NCBI GenBank assembly: GCA_028275705.1
Contig: JAPWUD010000011.1
Span: 1-46,218, forward strand
DNA from: Desulfurococcaceae archaeon
GTDB lineage: Archaea; Thermoproteota; Thermoprotei_A; Sulfolobales; Desulfurococcaceae
Direction: 5' to 3'
DNA length: 46,218 bases
Each line of letters opens with the position of its first letter. Position 1 is the stretch's first letter. The notes below the pieces were generated by a model. That model ran no database searches. It was not told where the DNA came from and was given only the letters and a program-made list of their open reading frames with translations. The translations under genes and the position numbers were made by a program. Positions 26,760 to 35,907 of the stretch are shown in pieces.

Positions 26760-26844
26760 GCGGGGGTGCCCGAGCATGGTCAAAGGGGTCGGGCTCAGGA
26801 CCCGATGGCGTAGGCCTGCGTGGGTTCAAATCCCACCCCCCGCA
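26760..26844 (+). tRNA. tRNA-Leu (anticodon CAG)
   Basis: A class II tRNA. The acceptor GCGGGGG pairs with CCCCCGC before discriminator A. The anticodon stem TCGGG/CCCGA holds the loop CTCAGGA with anticodon CAG. A long variable arm TGGCGTAGGCCTGC follows, then the T arm GTGGG-TTCAAAT-CCCAC. No CCA is encoded and no intron is seen. The long variable arm and A73 agree with leucine identity. Confidence 0.96.
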
Positions 26845-27006
26845 CTTCTACACTCTATACTTGCTTAGAGAATGGAGAATGACGGGAGCATGCTCGGTAA
26901 GGAAAAATAATGCACCCCGGTGCTGTAACAAGTATTTGATTTGAAAAGAGATATATTGATGTAAATGCATTATGACCTATTGGATTGAAGTAGAGGTATT
27001 TGAGTC

Positions 27007-28341
27007 GTGGTTTTCGAGGGTATTAAAGAAGCATTGAAGAAGTTTCTTGGGCACGAGAAGTACGAGGAGGCTGTTAATGAGTTTATTAGGGATCTTCAGA
27101 AGGAGTTGATAAAGTCTGATGTAGACTTGAAACTAGTATCGGAGATCTCTAGTAGGATCAAGCAAAGGGCCCTCAGTGAGAAGCCACCTATAGGGGTTTC
27201 TAGGAAAAACTGGTTTATCACGATTGTATACGAGGAGTTACTCAGGCTTTTAGGAGGGGAGAAAAAGCCTGTTGTAAAGCCAAGTAAGAAGCCTTGGATT
27301 ATTCTCCTAGTGGGATTACAGGGTAGTGGTAAGACGACGACTGCAGGTAAGTTAGCATACTTCTATAAACTTGAAGGGTACAAAGTGGGTTTGGTTTCAG
27401 CGGATACCTATAGACCAGCAGCCTATGAGCAACTCAAGCAGCTGGGTGAGAAGATAGGAGTCCCAGTGTATGGCGAGCCTGGGGGGCAAGACGCTGTAGA
27501 TATAGCTAGGAAGGGTGTAGAGTACTTTATGCAGAGGGGCTTCGACATAGTTATAGTTGATACTGCTGGGAGACACCACAAGGAGGAGACGCTACTAGAG
27601 GAGATGAGGGAAATATATAAGTTAATTAATCCAGACGAGATAATGCTAGTTCTAGATGCAGCGATTGGCCAGCAAGCATACAGTATTGCGAAGAAATTCA
27701 ATGAATCCACTCCTATAGGATCAATCGTAGTGACAAAACTAGATGGTACAGCTAAGGGTGGAGGTGCTTTATCAGCTGTCGCGGCAACTGGTGCGAGAAT
27801 CAAGTTCATTGGTGTAGGGGAGAAGATCGAGGATCTAGAGGTGTTTAAACCACAGCGCTTTATATCGAGGATTCTAGGGCTTGGAGATGTAGAGAGCCTT
27901 GTTGAGTCAGTTAGGAAAATGCAGTTAGAGTTTACAGAGGAGGATGCAAAGAAGATCATTGAGGGAAAGCTAAACATGAGGCTTGTATATAAACAACTAG
28001 TTAGCTTGAGGAAACTAGGCCCACTTAGAAAAGTCCTCCAAATGATACCTGGATTTGAGTATAAGTTGCCAATGGAGATAGACTCAAAGGAGCTAGAGAA
28101 GAGGCTTGATAAGTGGATCGCTATAATAAACTCAATGACTTACGAAGAACTAGAGAACCCCGAGATCATTGATAAATCGAGAATGAAGAGAATAGCCTAT
28201 GGAGCAGGCGTCTCGATTGATGAAGTACGCGAGTTGATTAAACAATACGAGGCAATGAAGAAGCTTGTGAAAACCCTGAGGCGGAAGGACTTATTGAAGA
28301 AGCTCGGTGTATCCTTGCCTGAAGACATAGGTGAGTCTTAA
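27007..28341 (+). CDS. srp54: Signal recognition particle protein SRP54
   Basis: SRP54 binds signal sequences on the ribosome and, as a GTPase with FtsY, directs them to the Sec translocon. The N domain covers about residues 1-95. The G domain has G1 GLQGSGKTTT (103-112), DTYRPAAYEQL, DTAGRH (185-190) and TKLD (243-246). The Met-rich M domain, with the RNA-binding GPLRKVLQMIPG region, follows from about 300. At 444 residues it is full length. It starts with GTG at 27007, with a GAGGT about ten bases upstream. It opens the translation-related run that extends to 33.3 kb. Confidence 0.97.
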   Translation: MVFEGIKEALKKFLGHEKYEEAVNEFIRDLQKELIKSDVDLKLVSEISSRIKQRALSEKPPIGVSRKNWFITIVYEELLRLLGGEKKPVVKPSKKPWIILLVGLQGSGKTTTAGKLAYFYKLEGYKVGLVSADTYRPAAYEQLKQLGEKIGVPVYGEPGGQDAVDIARKGVEYFMQRGFDIVIVDTAGRHHKEETLLEEMREIYKLINPDEIMLVLDAAIGQQAYSIAKKFNESTPIGSIVVTKLDGTAKGGGALSAVAATGARIKFIGVGEKIEDLEVFKPQRFISRILGLGDVESLVESVRKMQLEFTEEDAKKIIEGKLNMRLVYKQLVSLRKLGPLRKVLQMIPGFEYKLPMEIDSKELEKRLDKWIAIINSMTYEELENPEIIDKSRMKRIAYGAGVSIDEVRELIKQYEAMKKLVKTLRRKDLLKKLGVSLPEDIGES

Positions 28342-28355
28342 ATAGATAATAATCT

Positions 28356-29702
28356 ATGCTGGGGTATTGCTCTATGAGCCGAGAATTTACTGTAATAGTA
28401 AGTGACATTGTAGAGCGATCCGAGAAAATACTCCTAGAAACCCCACTATGTAGTAGGTGCTTGGGGAGATTATTCGCGAAGTATGGATTAGGCTTATCTA
28501 ACCAAGACCGCGGTCTAATGATCAAGACTCTACTCGCGCTAAAGATCTTTACCGAGTACTCAAGAGGAGAGAGTAGTAGACGAAATCACTACATGCTTGC
28601 ACTAAATGGAGGAGATCAATTGGCATCTAGCTACATGAAGATCTATGGTGAGGAGATCTCTCCATTGAGTTGCTACATATGCGGAGGTAAATTTACAAGT
28701 AGCTTTATCCATGAAGTTTCCGAAAAAGCATGTGAGATATTGAGAGAACACGATGCATCCTCTTTTCTCATAGGAGTAGTAGTCGACGAGGAGATCTCTA
28801 GGAGGGAGCTTGATTTACTAGTAAAGTACGGCTTAGAATCCATGGAGTCTATTAAGAGGGAGTTGAAGCGGGAGATTGGGAAAAAAGTGGCAGAGAATTG
28901 TGGATTAACGCCTAATTTTACAAATCCAGATGTTGTAGTCGTAGTCAAGATCGAAAGAGACTTTACGTATAGCATAACCTCTGAGCCAAACCCGGTTTTC
29001 ATTAGTGGTAGGTATTGGAAACTAGGTAGGAATATATCACATGTACCGTGGATTACACGTAGTGGATTTAAGAAATACCCAGTTAGTATTCAGGAATTCG
29101 TCGGCGAAGCACTAAGGAGTATTTATCAATCAGAGGATGTTGTAATCCATGCTGCGGGGAGGGAAGACGTTGATGCTAGAATGATTGGTTCTGGTAGACC
29201 GCTCATCATAGAGATCAAGAAACCAACGAAGAGAAGTGTTGGGATTGAAGAGGCAAATAAAGCACTTAGAGAGTTGTCTAGGCGATACCCTGTAGTAGTG
29301 GAGTTATTTGGTAAGACTACGAGGAGTAGTAAGGTTTTTGTGAAGAATGAGGCTAAACTCAGGCGGAAGGTGTACAGGGTAGCAGTATACTCACCAGAGG
29401 AGATATTGCCTCAAGACCTAATTAAACTCGAAGAGTTCTTTTCAAATAGGGAAGTGAAGCAGAGGACTCCAACTAGGATACTAAGGAGGAAAAAAGATCG
29501 TGAGAAAACGAAGAGAGTTTATGCTGTAAGGGTTGTTCAAGTATCACAAAGAGTCTTTGAGTCGCTCATATATTGTGATGGAGGATTATATGTGAAGGAG
29601 TTAATCCACGGTGACTATGGAAGAACAGTTCCCAGCTTCGCAGAGGTCGTTGGCAAACCACTCGTTCCAATAGAACTAGATGTTGTTCTCGTCGAAGATT
29701 AA
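28356..29702 (+). CDS. pus10: tRNA pseudouridine synthase Pus10
   Basis: Archaeal Pus10 makes pseudouridine 54 and 55 in the T loop of tRNA. A zinc site is formed by CSRC (Cys32, Cys35) and CYIC (Cys106, Cys109), next to a THUMP-like N-terminal domain. The catalytic domain begins with SGRYWKLGRNISHVPW, and the catalytic aspartate is in GREDVDARMIGSGRP (Asp271). The thumb loop region and C-terminal KELIHGDYGRTVPS are also typical. Length 448 is normal; ATG at 28374 is an alternative start. It follows srp54 by 14 bases. Confidence 0.95.
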   Translation: MLGYCSMSREFTVIVSDIVERSEKILLETPLCSRCLGRLFAKYGLGLSNQDRGLMIKTLLALKIFTEYSRGESSRRNHYMLALNGGDQLASSYMKIYGEEISPLSCYICGGKFTSSFIHEVSEKACEILREHDASSFLIGVVVDEEISRRELDLLVKYGLESMESIKRELKREIGKKVAENCGLTPNFTNPDVVVVVKIERDFTYSITSEPNPVFISGRYWKLGRNISHVPWITRSGFKKYPVSIQEFVGEALRSIYQSEDVVIHAAGREDVDARMIGSGRPLIIEIKKPTKRSVGIEEANKALRELSRRYPVVVELFGKTTRSSKVFVKNEAKLRRKVYRVAVYSPEEILPQDLIKLEEFFSNREVKQRTPTRILRRKKDREKTKRVYAVRVVQVSQRVFESLIYCDGGLYVKELIHGDYGRTVPSFAEVVGKPLVPIELDVVLVED

Positions 29703-29752
29703 AAATAAAAGTCCCGGTGCAACTAGTTCATTCCCATAGACTAGGGAGGAGT

Positions 29753-29762
29753 GCTTATATAG
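29753..29762 (+). promoter_or_regulatory. TATA box of the L21e gene
   Basis: GCTTATATAG, centred about 20 bases before the GTG start at 29778, implies a leaderless or nearly leaderless transcript for L21e and the genes after it. Confidence 0.6.
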
Positions 29763-29777
29763 TGTGGGTGGTTACAC

Positions 29778-30092
29778 GTGGTGAAAGCGCCAAAAGGGTA
29801 TAGGCATAGAACGAGGAAGATGTTTAGGAAGAATATACGGGAAAGGGGCTTAGTGCCTAGTTTAAGCCTACTAATGGTAGATTATAACGTAGGTGACAAA
29901 GTCCACATTGTTGTTAATCCATCTATTCACAAGGGTATGCCTCATAGGAGGTATCATGGCAAAACCGGGGAGGTTATTGGTAGAAGGGGGCGTTGCTACA
30001 TAGTGAAGACTATTGTTGGGAGTAAAGAAAAGATTTTATTTGTTAGACCCGAGCACTTGAGGCCTGTTTCCCAGGTAATCCAGTCTCAATAG
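29778..30092 (+). CDS. rpl21e: 50S ribosomal protein L21e
   Basis: A 104-residue basic protein with the L21e opening APKGYRHRTRKMFRKN, RERGLVPSLSLLMVDYNVGDKV, the highly conserved HKGMPHRRYHGKTGEVIG and the ending EKILFVRPEHLRP. It belongs to the large ribosomal subunit. It starts with GTG at 29778. The gene for Rpo4 follows after 24 bases, as in many archaea. Confidence 0.97.
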   Translation: MVKAPKGYRHRTRKMFRKNIRERGLVPSLSLLMVDYNVGDKVHIVVNPSIHKGMPHRRYHGKTGEVIGRRGRCYIVKTIVGSKEKILFVRPEHLRPVSQVIQSQ

Positions 30093-30116
30093 GGGAGAAG
30101 TACTGGGTGGTTTTTC

Positions 30117-30488
30117 TTGAGTCTCCCTTTAAAGGTTAAAGTTGAGAAAGTTAAATTGCTCTCAAATGCAGAGGCATTAAAGATCCTTAAAGAGCATAGT
30201 GAGAGGGAGAGGGAGAAGACGGGGGCTGTATCACTCCTTGTTCAGCGTGTATTAGAATACCTGTATAAGTTTAATAAAGTTCAAGTTGAGAAAGCAGAAG
30301 AATTTGCTGAGAAGTTAGTGGCCATTGGGTTGAGAGAGGAGAGTATACTTATGATTATGAATATGTGTCCTCGGAGTGTAGATGAACTTTTAACTCTACT
30401 TGTATACGAGGAGAGGGTCCCTGAGAAGGAGCAATTGGAGAGAATACTTGGTATTGTGAGTGAATACTGCGTGGAGAGCAGAGAGTAG
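30117..30488 (+). CDS. rpoF: DNA-directed RNA polymerase subunit F (Rpo4/Rpb4)
   Basis: Rpo4 pairs with Rpo7 to form the polymerase stalk that contacts emerging RNA. The 123-residue helical protein shows LLSNAEALKILKEHSERE, RVLEYLYKFNKV, the HRDC-like AEEFAEKLVAIGLREESILMIMNMCPRSVDEL and a C-terminal helix ending in YCVES. The order L21e, rpoF, DUF655, rsmA is conserved among archaea. It starts with TTG at 30117. Confidence 0.94.
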   Translation: MSLPLKVKVEKVKLLSNAEALKILKEHSEREREKTGAVSLLVQRVLEYLYKFNKVQVEKAEEFAEKLVAIGLREESILMIMNMCPRSVDELLTLLVYEERVPEKEQLERILGIVSEYCVESRE

Positions 30489-30518
30489 AGTATTTACTAT
30501 TACTATGGGGTCATAGAC

Positions 30519-31148
30519 TTGTCTTCTCCCCACTGGAGACACCGTCATCTCGATAAGCGCTACGAGCCAGCGGTATATATACTAGACTACTTGGAAATGG
30601 GTAATCCGTCAGATATACACTATGAGCATAGGAATCAGCCGTTTATTCAAGGTATTGGAGTTAAGTACTTTTCGCTACTAGAGGCTACACCACTTATTGG
30701 TGTTAGAATCGACTACCTTGAGAGAGTGGATCTCAGCTACCCGAGTAAACTCAAGAGGATTATACATGTATCATACAGTGAATTGACCTCGGTAGCTAGA
30801 TCTAATCTACCAGAGGCTATTCGCAGAATATTGTTGGAGAATGAAAAGGTATTCATAGAGTTCTTTAACATAGCTGAACCCATAAATATAAGGCTTCACT
30901 CTCTAGAACTACTCCCAGATATAGGTAAGAAAACAATGAATTCCATACTCGACGAGCGTAGGCAGAGGAGGTTTACTAGCTTCAATGACGTGAAGGAAAG
31001 AGTTGGATTGGACCCTGTTAAAGCCTTAGTTGAAAGAGTGATTAGAGAGCTGGGAGGTGGTGAAAAGTATTACTTGTTTATTAAGCCAAGGGATAGAACT
31101 GCCCTCTACCTTGGCTACTTGGAGAGACTCTATGGAGAGGTTTTTTAA
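30519..31148 (+). CDS. DUF655 protein with helix-hairpin-helix
   Basis: A 209-residue archaeal protein of the DUF655 family. A beta-barrel-like N-terminal part (YEPAVYILDYLEMGNPSDIHYEHRNQPFIQGIG) precedes a helix-hairpin-helix region, LHSLELLPDIGKKTMNSILDERR with FTSFNDVKERVGL, which would bind nucleic acid without sequence preference. The gene is nearly always next to rpoF and rsmA, as here, suggesting a role in ribosome or RNA metabolism; this is inference. It starts with TTG at 30519 and overlaps rsmA by 17 bases. Confidence 0.9.
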   Translation: MSSPHWRHRHLDKRYEPAVYILDYLEMGNPSDIHYEHRNQPFIQGIGVKYFSLLEATPLIGVRIDYLERVDLSYPSKLKRIIHVSYSELTSVARSNLPEAIRRILLENEKVFIEFFNIAEPINIRLHSLELLPDIGKKTMNSILDERRQRRFTSFNDVKERVGLDPVKALVERVIRELGGGEKYYLFIKPRDRTALYLGYLERLYGEVF

Positions 31149-31962
31149 CCCATTAAATGCATCAAGGCATGGTTTAACCACGTGGACAAAGAAGATTCTT
31201 CGTGAAAATGGGTTTAAACCACGTAAGAAGCTTGGTCAAAACTTTGTTGTTGACCCACTACTCCTAAGAGAAGTTGTTTCAAATGTTGATAATGGGTCGG
31301 ACGCGATTGAGGTGGGTTGTGGTATTGGGACACTGTCTATTTCATTAATTGAGAAAACTCGTTTACTACTCTGTATAGAGATCGATGAGAGGCTATGTAG
31401 TATTGCTAAATCCATCGTGGAGGATGCTAGATTCATTGTGTTAAATGCTGATGCGTTGAAAACCCCATTTACTAGGAAAATGTTGGTTTCAAATGTACCC
31501 TACTACATTACATCAGACTTATTAGTTAAGATCGCGAGGGAAAACCCTGTAGAAAAAGCTGTTTTAACTCTTCAAAGGGAGGTGGCTGGAAGGCTAGTGG
31601 CTAGGCCTGGCTCTGAGCAATATGGTAGATTAACAGTCTTGGCATCAATAGTTTTCAATATTAAACTTGGAAATGTGTATCCTCCATCAAGCTTCTACCC
31701 TAAGCCCGAGGTGTCTCATAGATTGGTTGTTTTAACTAGGAAGCGTGTTTATAGTGAGGAGGTTAGGGCATTGGAAGAGGTAACTAGGTTGTTTTTCTCA
31801 CAGAGGAGAAGGTTATTTGAAAAAGTACTGGGGGGATTGGGTATTGGCTTAGGGGAGCTGGGTTCTATAGCTTCGAGACTTACTGGGAGAAGAATTTATA
31901 TGATTGATCCTGATTCATGGCTTCAACTCGCTATTGAACTCCACTCTAGGGGTTTGTTATAG
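31132..31962 (+). CDS. rsmA: 16S rRNA dimethyladenosine transferase RsmA/KsgA
   Basis: RsmA dimethylates two adjacent adenosines near the 3' end of 16S rRNA late in small-subunit assembly. Motifs: KKLGQNFVVDP, the SAM loop EVGCGIGTLSISL, and the catalytic NVPYYIT. The C-terminal helical domain includes FFSQRRRLFEKVL. The frame opens at 31057, but ATG at 31132 (MERFFNP) matches family length (276 residues) and overlaps DUF655 by only 17 bases. It is followed with no gap by a HemK-like gene. Confidence 0.95.
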   Translation: MERFFNPLNASRHGLTTWTKKILRENGFKPRKKLGQNFVVDPLLLREVVSNVDNGSDAIEVGCGIGTLSISLIEKTRLLLCIEIDERLCSIAKSIVEDARFIVLNADALKTPFTRKMLVSNVPYYITSDLLVKIARENPVEKAVLTLQREVAGRLVARPGSEQYGRLTVLASIVFNIKLGNVYPPSSFYPKPEVSHRLVVLTRKRVYSEEVRALEEVTRLFFSQRRRLFEKVLGGLGIGLGELGSIASRLTGRRIYMIDPDSWLQLAIELHSRGLL

Positions 31963-32556
31963 ATGATTAAACACCCTGTATTGAAGTTTGTTGGAGATGT
32001 TTATAGACCTAGCGATGATTCATGGATGATCGTTAATGCCCTCATTGAGACTAACCCAATGGCTGATCTCTGCTTAGACCTAGGTTCTGGAACAGGGGTT
32101 TTAGGCCTATATGCTCTACTAAATGGCTACTGTAGAAGAATCGTATTCATTGACGTCTTGGATGATGCAGTGTACTCTACGAGGGTAAATATTGAGTTAA
32201 ATAGTGCGTGGATGAGTATTGTTGTTCAGAGCGATGACTACTGCTTGAGAGAGGGGTCAATGGATATTGTTCTTGCGAACCCCCCATACCTACCTGTATT
32301 TGAGGGTGGAATTGTTGATGTAGCAACAGAGGGGGGTTTAGAGGGGTATGAAGCTGTATTGGTGTTTATAGACTATGCCTCTAGAGTCCTTAAGAGGGGT
32401 GGTTTACTATACATTGTTTTCTCTAGTTTCTCCAAGCCTGATGTTATACATAGCTACCTAGAGTCCAAGGGGTTTAGAGTTAAATACTCTTCATTAAAAC
32501 ACTTCTTTCTCGAGACTCTATTCGTACTTGGGTGTATTAATCTTGGTGGCAATTAG
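31963..32556 (+). CDS. HemK/Mtq2-like N5-glutamine methyltransferase
   Basis: A 197-residue SAM-dependent methyltransferase with LCLDLGSGTGVLGLYAL and the substrate motif ANPPYLPV that marks enzymes methylating glutamine (NPPY). Its short single-domain form, without the N-terminal helical domain of bacterial PrmC, matches eukaryotic and archaeal Mtq2, which modifies the GGQ loop of release factor aRF1, with Trm112 as partner. The release factor role is inferred from the family. ATG at 31963 abuts the rsmA stop codon. Confidence 0.88.
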   Translation: MIKHPVLKFVGDVYRPSDDSWMIVNALIETNPMADLCLDLGSGTGVLGLYALLNGYCRRIVFIDVLDDAVYSTRVNIELNSAWMSIVVQSDDYCLREGSMDIVLANPPYLPVFEGGIVDVATEGGLEGYEAVLVFIDYASRVLKRGGLLYIVFSSFSKPDVIHSYLESKGFRVKYSSLKHFFLETLFVLGCINLGGN

Positions 32557-33256
32557 AGTGGTATTAGTTGGTATTGAAGGCGCGGTAAACCTCGGGGTTA
32601 TTGCAAGAACTTGTGTTAACTTCAACGTGGGAGAGTTATACTTAGTTAAACCAGTTGCAAGTATAGAAGAGGCCCTCCACTACGCTGCTCACGGTAGAAA
32701 CTTGTTGTCGAGTAGTATTATAGTTGAATCACTTGATGAAGCTATAAGGGGTGTTGACGTCTCGGTTGCAACGAGTGCTAAGGGATACTCGGAAGGGGAT
32801 GTATTGAGGCAGGCGATCTCTATTGGGGAATTCGTAGAAGAGATCGTGCCTAAAGCAGGTAAAATAGCATTAGTTTTTGGAAGAGAGAGTACTGGTTTAA
32901 CGAGGGAGGAGCTTGCAAAATTAGATTTTCTAGTCTCGATCCCCGCGAACCCTGAATACCCGGTTTTAAATGTGAGCCAAGCTGTTGCAATATTTCTCTG
33001 GGAGATTTGGAAGAAGCAGGGTGTGAAGCCAGTAAACATACCTCCAAGGGCTACGAGGGATGACATTGATAAAATAACGAGTTTACTGGGTGAAATTACC
33101 TCTATTGTTGTATCATCTAGGGATAAAGTAGATAGATGCAGTAGAATACTCAGGAGGGTTATTTATAGATCCATGCTTTCAAATTATGAAGCAAGAGTAA
33201 TCCTCTACTGGGCTAGGAGAACCCTTAGAAAGCTATCTGGGCAATCCAAGTGTTGA
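32546..33256 (+). CDS. trmJ: tRNA 2'-O-methyltransferase TrmJ (SPOUT)
   Basis: A SPOUT-fold methyltransferase that in archaea methylates C32 of tRNA. The opening VVLVGIEGAVNLGVIARTCVNF, the motif KIALVFGRESTGLTREEL and the knot segment SIPANPEYPVLNVSQAVAIFLWEIW are those of TrmJ/LasT proteins. GTG at 32546 is chosen, which overlaps the previous gene by 11 bases; the frame is open from TTG at 32528. About 236 residues. It ends the rightward run that starts at srp54. Confidence 0.9.
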   Translation: MAIRVVLVGIEGAVNLGVIARTCVNFNVGELYLVKPVASIEEALHYAAHGRNLLSSSIIVESLDEAIRGVDVSVATSAKGYSEGDVLRQAISIGEFVEEIVPKAGKIALVFGRESTGLTREELAKLDFLVSIPANPEYPVLNVSQAVAIFLWEIWKKQGVKPVNIPPRATRDDIDKITSLLGEITSIVVSSRDKVDRCSRILRRVIYRSMLSNYEARVILYWARRTLRKLSGQSKC

Positions 33257-33264
33257 GGAGTAAG

Positions 33265-33945
33265 CTAAGATGGTATAATAATGGAGCCAGGGTTCTCTCC
33301 TTTAAGAGCGCTATAGATTAGACATGGCTCTCTATAGTCAATTAACTGGATTTCAATACGACTTCTAATAGCTAAGTCTAGTGCTTTTTCATCGATTAAC
33401 GCGTATTCCCCGGGTAGTAGCTTTTGCTCTAGGATCGACTTTAACTCCGATGCCGTAATTACACTATATGGTTTTGCATCGGGGTATTTCATGGGGTCTT
33501 TATTGTAGACTCTACCCACTGCGGAGTAATAGTATACTTTTCTAGCTCCAAGAGCCTCAGCTACTTCAATTAGTGTAGAGGCTGTTGATTGACCGGGTAT
33601 GAGTCCACCCATAACTACTAGTTTAGAGTACTTCACCGCTCTCAGGGCTTCTTCAATAGTTATTGGTGTAAAGGGGTATGCGTAGTTACTAAGCGCCGAG
33701 ATTAATAGTAATCCATTTAGACGCGAAGCCCAGATCCCTATTAAGTCAAGCCAGTAGTTGGATTTTACACCTACACGTGTTGCCAAGTCAATGTATTTTC
33801 GCGCTATACTACCACCTCCAGTTACAACTAGGATTCTATATTCCTCGAGTAGTTTTCTCAAGACATCAATGTACTTTGGCAGTAGTTCAGAGTCATCAAA
33901 AGCTTTACCAGTTATCTTAATGACTAGTGGTGTTTCAAAATCCAT
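33265..33945 (-). CDS. pyrH: UMP kinase (archaeal type)
   Basis: UMP kinase phosphorylates UMP to UDP in pyrimidine synthesis. It has the amino-acid-kinase fold with VIKITGKAF at the start, RILVVTGGGSIARKYID, the VVMGGLIPGQSTAS segment and VYYYSAVGRVYNKDP binding nucleotide. ATG at 33945 (MDFETPLVIKI) fits family length, 226 residues; an ATG at 33972 adds 9 residues. It stands convergent to trmJ with only 8 bases between, and diverges from glmS. Confidence 0.93.
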   Translation of the reverse strand: MDFETPLVIKITGKAFDDSELLPKYIDVLRKLLEEYRILVVTGGGSIARKYIDLATRVGVKSNYWLDLIGIWASRLNGLLLISALSNYAYPFTPITIEEALRAVKYSKLVVMGGLIPGQSTASTLIEVAEALGARKVYYYSAVGRVYNKDPMKYPDAKPYSVITASELKSILEQKLLPGEYALIDEKALDLAIRSRIEIQLIDYREPCLIYSALKGENPGSIIIPS

Positions 33946-34065
33946 TATATAATCCACCGTGTTTAACGACATTGACTCCTCTAACTATGTTTAATATCCG
34001 AGGATTGATTAATATACACAGTGGTCATAGATAAACCAAGGTCTGCCAACATTGGTGCAGTGAGC

Positions 34066-35907
34066 TTGTGTGGAATTATAGGTATATGCCTGAGGGATAG
34101 GAGTCAACTACCTCTCGGGGAGGCGTTATTCAGGGGATTAATGAGGCTAGAGTATAGGGGGTATGACTCAGCGGGTATAGCGGTTATAGACTCGAGTAGA
34201 CTACACGTTGTGAAGGGTAAGGGTAGACTACACGAGCTTGAAGCTAGATTTGGCTTTACAAAGTATACTGGAGAGACTGGTATTGCTCACACTAGGTGGG
34301 CTACGCATGGTCAACCATCGGATATAAATGCACACCCCCACGTGGACTGTAGTGGTTTATTTGCAGTTGTACACAATGGGATTATCGAGAACTACCTCGA
34401 AGTCAAGGAGAAATTAGAGTCGAGAGGACACGTATTCAAATCTGAGACTGATACAGAGGTCTTCGTCCACCTCGTTGAAGAGCTATATAGGGAGCTGGGA
34501 GATGTCTACAGCGCGTTTAAGAGTGCTATTAAACATATTCGCGGTGCTTATGCAATACTGTTAATTACCCCAATAGAGCCCAACAAGATCTTTTTTGCGA
34601 AGAAAGACAGCCCCCTCGTTGTTGGAATAGGATCCAGCTATAATCTATTAGCTAGTGATATACCGGCTCTCCTGGATCACACGCGTAGAGTAGTTGTGAT
34701 TAGAGATCACTGGGTTGGATATATAACCCCGAGTAGTGTATTCATCGAGGATTTAGAGCGCGGATTCTCGGTAGATCATGAACAGTACGCTATGACTGTA
34801 CTATGGTCTCTCGAAGACGCTTCACGCGAGGGCTACCCTCACTTCATGTTGAAGGAGATTTATGAGCAGCCTAGAGCACTTGTACAGACTCTGAGTGGTC
34901 TCCGTAGTGATGCTGTATTAGAGCAAGTGGTTTCACTACTGGTGGATGCAGATAACATATATATTACAGGAGCCGGCACGAGTTATCATGCATCAGAGTA
35001 CTATGCATATGCCATGTCGAAGCTGGCTGGTAGACTAGTGACTCCATTCATAGCTAGTGAGTATGAGTTATACGAGGAGACTGCTAGTAGTAGAGATGTC
35101 TTGATAGCTGTTAGTCAAAGCGGTGAGACCATTGATGTATTGAAGGCAGTTAGAGCGTTTAGGAAGCAGGGGTGTAGAGTTGTAGCGATTTCAAACATAG
35201 TGGACTCTGCTATTCCAAGGGAGAGTGATTACGCTATCTACATGAGGGCTGGGCCTGAGATTGGTGTTGCAGCTACAAAGACATTTCTCACTCAGACACT
35301 AGTACTTGGGTTCCTAGCCGTAGCTTACGCTAAATCATCTGGAGATTTAAGTGAAGCGGAGTATAGGCAAATACTCTTGGAGGATATTGAGGGATCTGTT
35401 AAAGTAGTGGGTAAGGTAATTGAGAAAGGAGATGTACTTGCACGTAGACTCGTTGAGAAGCTTTCAGGCGTGAAAAGCATGTACTACCTCAGTAGGGGTG
35501 TAGGAGTCCCCATCGCGAGAGAGGGTGCATTGAAAATCAAGGAGATTGCGTATGTTCACGCAGAGGCTTACCCAGCTGGTGAGTCTAAGCATGGCCCAAT
35601 AGCCCTCGTAGAGCCAGGTTATCCAGTAGTGTTTATTGTACCAAATGATCCATTATTAGAGAGGAAAATACTTGGAAACATCGAGGAAATGAAGGCTCGT
35701 GGTGCATACTCTATAGGCGTCCTCCACGAGGAGTCTCCCTTGATCAACAGCGTTGACTACCCCATCACTGTCCCGTCACTCCACTGGGTAACCACACCAA
35801 TAACACACACTCCATTCCTACAACTACTAGCATACCACCTAGCAGTGAAGCGTGGACTAGACCCAGATAAACCGAGAAACCTCGCTAAAACAGTTACTGT
35901 TGAGTGA
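34066..35907 (+). CDS. glmS: Glutamine-fructose-6-phosphate aminotransferase
   Basis: GlmS makes glucosamine-6-phosphate, the entry to amino-sugar synthesis used in archaeal surface glycans. The glutaminase domain must begin with a cysteine at position 2 after the initiator; the sequence CGIIGICL supplies it and is preceded by TTG at 34066. Although the frame is open from 34021, this start is chosen because an N-terminal Cys is the nucleophile. Motifs: MRLEYRGYDSAG, HTRWATHGQPSDINAHPH, then two SIS domains (ITGAGTSYHAS, VSQSGETIDVL, SRGVGVPIAREGALK) and the closing NLAKTVTVE. 613 residues, complete. Confidence 0.94.
   Translation: MCGIIGICLRDRSQLPLGEALFRGLMRLEYRGYDSAGIAVIDSSRLHVVKGKGRLHELEARFGFTKYTGETGIAHTRWATHGQPSDINAHPHVDCSGLFAVVHNGIIENYLEVKEKLESRGHVFKSETDTEVFVHLVEELYRELGDVYSAFKSAIKHIRGAYAILLITPIEPNKIFFAKKDSPLVVGIGSSYNLLASDIPALLDHTRRVVVIRDHWVGYITPSSVFIEDLERGFSVDHEQYAMTVLWSLEDASREGYPHFMLKEIYEQPRALVQTLSGLRSDAVLEQVVSLLVDADNIYITGAGTSYHASEYYAYAMSKLAGRLVTPFIASEYELYEETASSRDVLIAVSQSGETIDVLKAVRAFRKQGCRVVAISNIVDSAIPRESDYAIYMRAGPEIGVAATKTFLTQTLVLGFLAVAYAKSSGDLSEAEYRQILLEDIEGSVKVVGKVIEKGDVLARRLVEKLSGVKSMYYLSRGVGVPIAREGALKIKEIAYVHAEAYPAGESKHGPIALVEPGYPVVFIVPNDPLLERKILGNIEEMKARGAYSIGVLHEESPLINSVDYPITVPSLHWVTTPITHTPFLQLLAYHLAVKRGLDPDKPRNLAKTVTVE

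Noticed and set aside
26845-27006. sRNA between tRNA-Leu and srp54
   Set aside because: A short GC-containing stretch is present but no CTGA box, no ACA-ended hairpin and no strong stem was found.
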